Shown one piece after another: positions 57,072-60,003 of a DNA stretch of 60,003 nucleotides (the stretch's first letter is position 1; each line of letters starts with the position of its first letter). A program made the position numbers and the translations under genes. Where the stretch lies: the NCBI GenBank assembly GCA_934446565.1, contig CAKSEO010000013.1, positions 1-60,003 on the forward strand, written 5' to 3'. The stretch is from an uncultured Oscillospiraceae bacterium (GTDB lineage: Bacteria; Bacillota; Clostridia; Oscillospirales; Ruminococcaceae). The notes under the pieces are model-generated. The model did no database searches, was not told the origin of the DNA, and saw only the letters and a program-made list of their open reading frames with translations.

Positions 57072-57228
57072 TGAGGAAATGACGTTTCTGGGGTATTACC
57101 TTCACTGGGGCCACGATGAGCTTATGGAGCTGGAGCACCGCGAGCGCCGCAGATGGTGCGCGGAGGTGTCGCAGATAAACAAGAAGCTCAGCGGTCAGAA
57201 GGAAAAGAAGAACCTGTTTGAGAAGTAA
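57031..57228 (+). CDS. DUF6760-like extension, entered by -1 frameshift
   Basis: A 65-residue frame in the -1 phase relative to the tail-assembly gene. It reads LYEEMTFLGYYLHWGHDELM then ELEHRERRRW and ends in a Lys-rich tail. This matches the DUF6760 family of small eCIS proteins. No ATG, GTG or TTG lies upstream of its conserved part; the first ATG (57079) would remove the LYEE motif start. Translation by frameshift from 56675 gives a 184-residue fusion. Read as one product with the assembly protein. Confidence 0.72.
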   Translation, partial: RKVELSLYPQDKLYEEMTFLGYYLHWGHDELMELEHRERRRWCAEVSQINKKLSGQKEKKNLFEK

Positions 57229-57239
57229 GGGGGCGGCTC

Positions 57240-57662
57240 ATGGAAGGCACACATACCGGCGGAAATTTCAGGGTCATCATAGCGCCCATCGAGCTGACCG
57301 GGAATTTCTCGTCAGTCACCGGGTTAAGTTCTGAACTTGAGTACGAGGAGTACATCGAGGGCGGGACGTTCCGTCCGGTGTACCTGCCGAAAGGGATACG
57401 GTACGAGCGGATAGCGCTTCAGCGCGGCACCGCTACGCTGGAACCGCTTTCGCTGTGGTTCGACACGGTGCGTACCGGGATGTACACCAGGTATCCCATG
57501 ATAATCACGATGATGGACAGTGCAGGAAAGCCAGTCAAGATATGGACCGTCCTTGACGCAATGCCGGTGAGGGTGGATTACGGAACTCTTGACGCGATGA
57601 GCGGCAGCGTGGCTCTGACGACGGTGGAGCTGGTCCACGGCGACATAATCACGATAATGTAA
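57240..57662 (+). CDS. Tube protein 2 (gp19/Afp5-like)
   Basis: A 140-residue second tube-fold protein, shorter than the first. Motifs are NFRVIIAPIELTGNFSSV, GLSSELEYEEYIEGG, KGIRYERIALQRG and GSVALTTVELVHGD. In eCIS a second gp19-like protein forms the first tube ring next to the baseplate and spike. GGGGGCGG lies before the ATG. Confidence 0.88.
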   Translation: MEGTHTGGNFRVIIAPIELTGNFSSVTGLSSELEYEEYIEGGTFRPVYLPKGIRYERIALQRGTATLEPLSLWFDTVRTGMYTRYPMIITMMDSAGKPVKIWTVLDAMPVRVDYGTLDAMSGSVALTTVELVHGDIITIM

Positions 57663-57680
57663 CGGAAAGGAGCATGCCGG

Positions 57681-60003
57681 GTGGATAATATCACTTCCGC
57701 AAGGGATATCAGCGGACTGGAGCCGATAGGCGTCCTTCCGGGGCTGACGCCGCTGTGTGTCCCGATGGAGCCCGCGAACGGCTTCGCCGAGGAAACGCAG
57801 CTCCGTGCGCGTCCCCGTATCGTTTCGCTCTGGGAGCGGCTCGGACTGATATACCTCCTGGAACAGCCGCAGAGCATTCCGGTGAACAATACCCGCGTCA
57901 TCGTGAACAATTTCACGGCGCAGATGGTTTTCCGCCTGTGCTCTATGAACCATACCGACAGGCTGATTGAAAGATATCAGCCCGGATTTGTATTCCCGGA
58001 TAAACTCCGCCGGGTGTCGCAGGAGAACATGCGACTGGTGCGCTCCGCCGAGGTGGGCAGATTCCTGCGCTCATTCACGGAAAACAGCCGCTACACTGAG
58101 GAGGTCAGCCGCGTATTCCGGCTGGTGTTCGAAAAGGAGACCGGAGGTATCCCGCTTCAGACCGTGTGCAGGGCGCTTGCGGCGCTTCTTGGCTCGAGCG
58201 GAGGCGGAGCGGTTTTCACGGCGCAGCAGCGCAGGATATTCGAGCGTATCGCGACAGTGCTCGGGACGGAATACCCCGAAAGTCCTGTTGCCAGCGTGAT
58301 AGGCAGCCTTGGCGCAGCATCCGGATTTACAGACGAGCAGCGCCGCCACATTACCGAAGCGGTCGGGAAAACCGGAGCCCGTCCGGAAATGGACGCGGCG
58401 AGGGCAGTGCTGCGGCTCGCGGAGCTCGGGAAAACGCCATCCGAAGCGGAATCCGCAATACGCTCCGAGGTCAGGAGCTACGGTTTTATAAGGCCCGAAA
58501 GAAACCTAAGCAGCAGTACGGCGACTGCTGCGCCTTCCGGGAGCGCTCTGAAATACGGTCTGCCTGATGGGAGCGCCGTCGCCGGAGCGATACCATCTCC
58601 TCCGCGCGGAACTGTCAGGGCTGAGAGCATATCCGGTAAGTTTCCCGAAATCCTGCTGGAGAATTTGACGAATGTCAAAACAAACACCTCCAGCCAAGTG
58701 GAAAGAGTAAAGGGAGCGCCCACCGCTGAGCTTAGCGTAAATGCGGTCTCCAGGCGAATAGCGGAGCTGGTGAGCGGAAGTGCGGCGGGCGCTTTTTCTG
58801 AACTCCTTAAACGCGTGGAGCGTATAGATACGGAAGCGGTCAGGGCTGATCCTGAGGGCAGCGTAACGCGGAGTGTAACGAGTGAAACTCCCTGGCGATC
58901 CTCCGCAGCGAGGATATTCCTGAGTTCTCCGGCGGGAGCGTTTGCGGAGCGGCTGTTTGGCGGCTCGGGAGATTCGATATACGCTGAAATGCAGCATTAC
59001 TCCACAGCGGTCCGCAGTGAGGATTCCCACGCCGGGAACGTACAGTACTCAGCGCCGGGAAATGCGGGAGACGTCCGGGAGCTCAGCCGCGTTACGGAAC
59101 ATGTTTTGCGCGAGTACGCTGCTAAGCTTGCGACGGAAAACGTGATAAGGAGAGCTGCTCCCGGAAATCCTTCGCGTGGCTCTGCGGCGGATTCGGGAGC
59201 CGTCGCAGGTGAGAATCAGGCAATGGTCACGGCGCCTGCGCTAAGTAAGCTGCTAGGCAGGCTGTACGCCGAAAAATCAGGGAACGCCAGCGCGGCTCTG
59301 GTGCAGCCGGGGGAGTCGGTGGGCGGTACGCTGAGCGCTGTGAGGGAAACCGCAGAATTGCTTCGGCGGTATTCGCGGCATTATTCTGTAGGTCAGCGTG
59401 AGCTGCTTGTTTCCGAATGGGAGCATATGAAAACCACGGAGTTCTCGGATGAATCCGTAATCTCCCGCCGGGGAGCAGTGTTCCCGGCGGAGACCGCGCG
59501 GGAGTACGCGCAGCAGATTCCGCAGGTGGATTCCCCGGAGCTCTCAAATCCGGGAAATCCCGCGAATGAACGCGAGCAATACCCCTCGCAGTCCGCTCCG
59601 GAGAAATCCGGGATTCCTCTCCGGGGAGCAGTGCTCCCGGCGGAGACCACACGGGAGTACGCGCAGCAGATTCCGCAGGTGGATTCCCCGGAGCTCATAA
59701 ATCCGGGAAATCCCGCGAATGAACGCGAGCAATACCCCTCGCAGCCCGTTCCGGAGAAATCCGCACCCTCCCGCCGGGGAGCAGTGCTCCCGGCGGAGAC
59801 CACACGGGAGTACGCGCAGCAGATTCCGCAGGTGGATTCCCCGGAGCTCATAAATCCGGGAAATCCCGCGAATGAACGCGAGCAATACCCCTCGCAGCCC
59901 GTTCCGGAGAAATCCGCACCCTCCCGCCGGGGAGCAGTGCTCCCGGCGGAGACCACACGGGAGTACGCGCAGCAGATTCCGCAGGTGGATTCCCCGGAGC
60001 TCA
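57681..60003 (+). CDS. Long repeat-bearing injection-system protein, partial
   Basis: At least 774 residues, running off the window with no stop. GTG at 57681 has AAAGGAG 8 bases before it. It is not recognised. Residues about 1-130 look folded (VSLWERLGLIYLLEQPQSIP, FRLCSMNHTDRLIERY); about 130-270 is helical; the rest is Ser/Ala/Arg/Glu-rich and probably disordered, ending in 51-residue tandem repeats. The place after the second tube gene is where spike and baseplate genes normally start. It may be a scaffold, tip or cargo-linked protein. Confidence 0.75.
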   Translation, partial: MDNITSARDISGLEPIGVLPGLTPLCVPMEPANGFAEETQLRARPRIVSLWERLGLIYLLEQPQSIPVNNTRVIVNNFTAQMVFRLCSMNHTDRLIERYQPGFVFPDKLRRVSQENMRLVRSAEVGRFLRSFTENSRYTEEVSRVFRLVFEKETGGIPLQTVCRALAALLGSSGGGAVFTAQQRRIFERIATVLGTEYPESPVASVIGSLGAASGFTDEQRRHITEAVGKTGARPEMDAARAVLRLAELGKTPSEAESAIRSEVRSYGFIRPERNLSSSTATAAPSGSALKYGLPDGSAVAGAIPSPPRGTVRAESISGKFPEILLENLTNVKTNTSSQVERVKGAPTAELSVNAVSRRIAELVSGSAAGAFSELLKRVERIDTEAVRADPEGSVTRSVTSETPWRSSAARIFLSSPAGAFAERLFGGSGDSIYAEMQHYSTAVRSEDSHAGNVQYSAPGNAGDVRELSRVTEHVLREYAAKLATENVIRRAAPGNPSRGSAADSGAVAGENQAMVTAPALSKLLGRLYAEKSGNASAALVQPGESVGGTLSAVRETAELLRRYSRHYSVGQRELLVSEWEHMKTTEFSDESVISRRGAVFPAETAREYAQQIPQVDSPELSNPGNPANEREQYPSQSAPEKSGIPLRGAVLPAETTREYAQQIPQVDSPELINPGNPANEREQYPSQPVPEKSAPSRRGAVLPAETTREYAQQIPQVDSPELINPGNPANEREQYPSQPVPEKSAPSRRGAVLPAETTREYAQQIPQVDSPEL
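59471..60003 (+). repeat. 153-bp tandem repeats in the last eCIS gene
   Basis: Unit starts at 59471, 59624, 59777 and 59930, exactly 153 bp apart, in frame (51 residues). Copies 2 and 3 encode identical residues; copy 1 differs more; copy 4 is cut by the window end. Each unit includes PAETTREYAQQIPQVDSPEL and NPGNPANEREQYPSQP. The near identity of copies points to recent expansion or conversion. Confidence 0.95.

Noticed and set aside
57031..57079. A sequencing indel as the cause of the tail-assembly/DUF6760 frame change
   Set aside because: The zero frame ends in a normal family-like C-terminus and the heptamer, spacer and stem all fit a real signal. A homopolymer error in the T6 run cannot be fully excluded without read data.
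59393..59956. A minus-strand open frame of 187 codons with Cys/Gly-rich repeats
   Set aside because: It mirrors the 153-bp repeats of the plus-strand eCIS gene, which continues an open frame from a good start. No promoter or ribosome site was seen on the minus strand.
49003..60003. A complete prophage
   Set aside because: No integrase, terminase, portal, capsid or lysis gene is seen, and the ATPase is of the eCIS type. Only the sequence beyond 60003 could overturn this.

Overview
The window looks like the chromosome of an anaerobic, low-oxygen-adapted Clostridia member, most likely a gut Ruminococcus/Oscillospiraceae-type bacterium. The basis is Firmicutes gene order (gdpP-rplI-dnaB, lon-engB, pdxS-pdxT, DnaD plus a DnaC/DnaI-like loader), a ferredoxin-coupled 2-oxoacid oxidoreductase, two phosphofructokinases of which one looks PPi-dependent, a PdaA-type deacetylase, strong AGGAGG ribosome sites and TTGACA-N17-TATAAT promoters. 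Base composition is moderately GC-rich. No tRNA, rRNA, CRISPR array or transposase was recognised. Species assignment is inference.

Layout. 1-361 is gene-free and holds an array of back-to-back hairpins. 362-7903 (minus strand) carries a DUF368 lipid-carrier transporter, a P-type ATPase-like protein that has lost its catalytic motifs, engB, lon and a DUF1624 membrane protein. 8058-17852 carries a tRNA-dihydrouridine synthase, a DUF815 ATPase, an orphan binding lipoprotein, a deacetylase/2-hydroxyacid dehydrogenase pair on the other strand, and a two-component system followed by two unrecognised membrane proteins. 17970-25532 (minus) is a radC-uvrB-unknown-uvrA repair operon and pdxS-pdxT. 25677-35338 is RNase J with a long leader, then gdpP, rplI, dnaB, tilS and ftsH. 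35415-45266 contains an acetyltransferase, a zinc-ribbon protein, a P-loop NTPase with a four-subunit 2-oxoacid:ferredoxin oxidoreductase, a DUF218 protein, dnaD/dnaC-like genes and two phosphofructokinases. 45260-46772 (minus) is a small phage/ICE-like control module (ImmA/IrrE peptidase, XRE repressor, DUF1492-like protein). 47369-48721 is gdhA.

The most unusual part is 49003-60003. A regulator combining an NTF2/SnoaL-like domain with a LytTR DNA-binding domain is divergent from an operon encoding an extracellular contractile injection system (eCIS, phage-tail-like nanomachine): three unrecognised leading genes (one YbjN-like), a two-module AAA+ ATPase, a contractile sheath, two tube proteins, a tail-assembly protein, and a very long repeat-bearing protein that runs off the window. 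Spike, baseplate and cap genes are not in view and presumably lie downstream.

The strongest new observation is at 57025-57071. The tail-assembly gene ends in a U UUU UUA heptamer, a 6-nt spacer and a bulged 10-bp stem-loop, and the -1 frame opens directly into a DUF6760-like frame that has no ATG, GTG or TTG start before its conserved region. This is the arrangement of a programmed -1 frameshift making a G/GT-type tail-assembly fusion inside an injection system. Other notable items are the catalytically dead P-type ATPase beside the DUF368 transporter, the 440-nt hairpin-rich leader of RNase J under a perfect consensus promoter, the hairpin between the Shine-Dalgarno and start codon of the sheath gene, and the 51-residue tandem repeats of the terminal eCIS gene.
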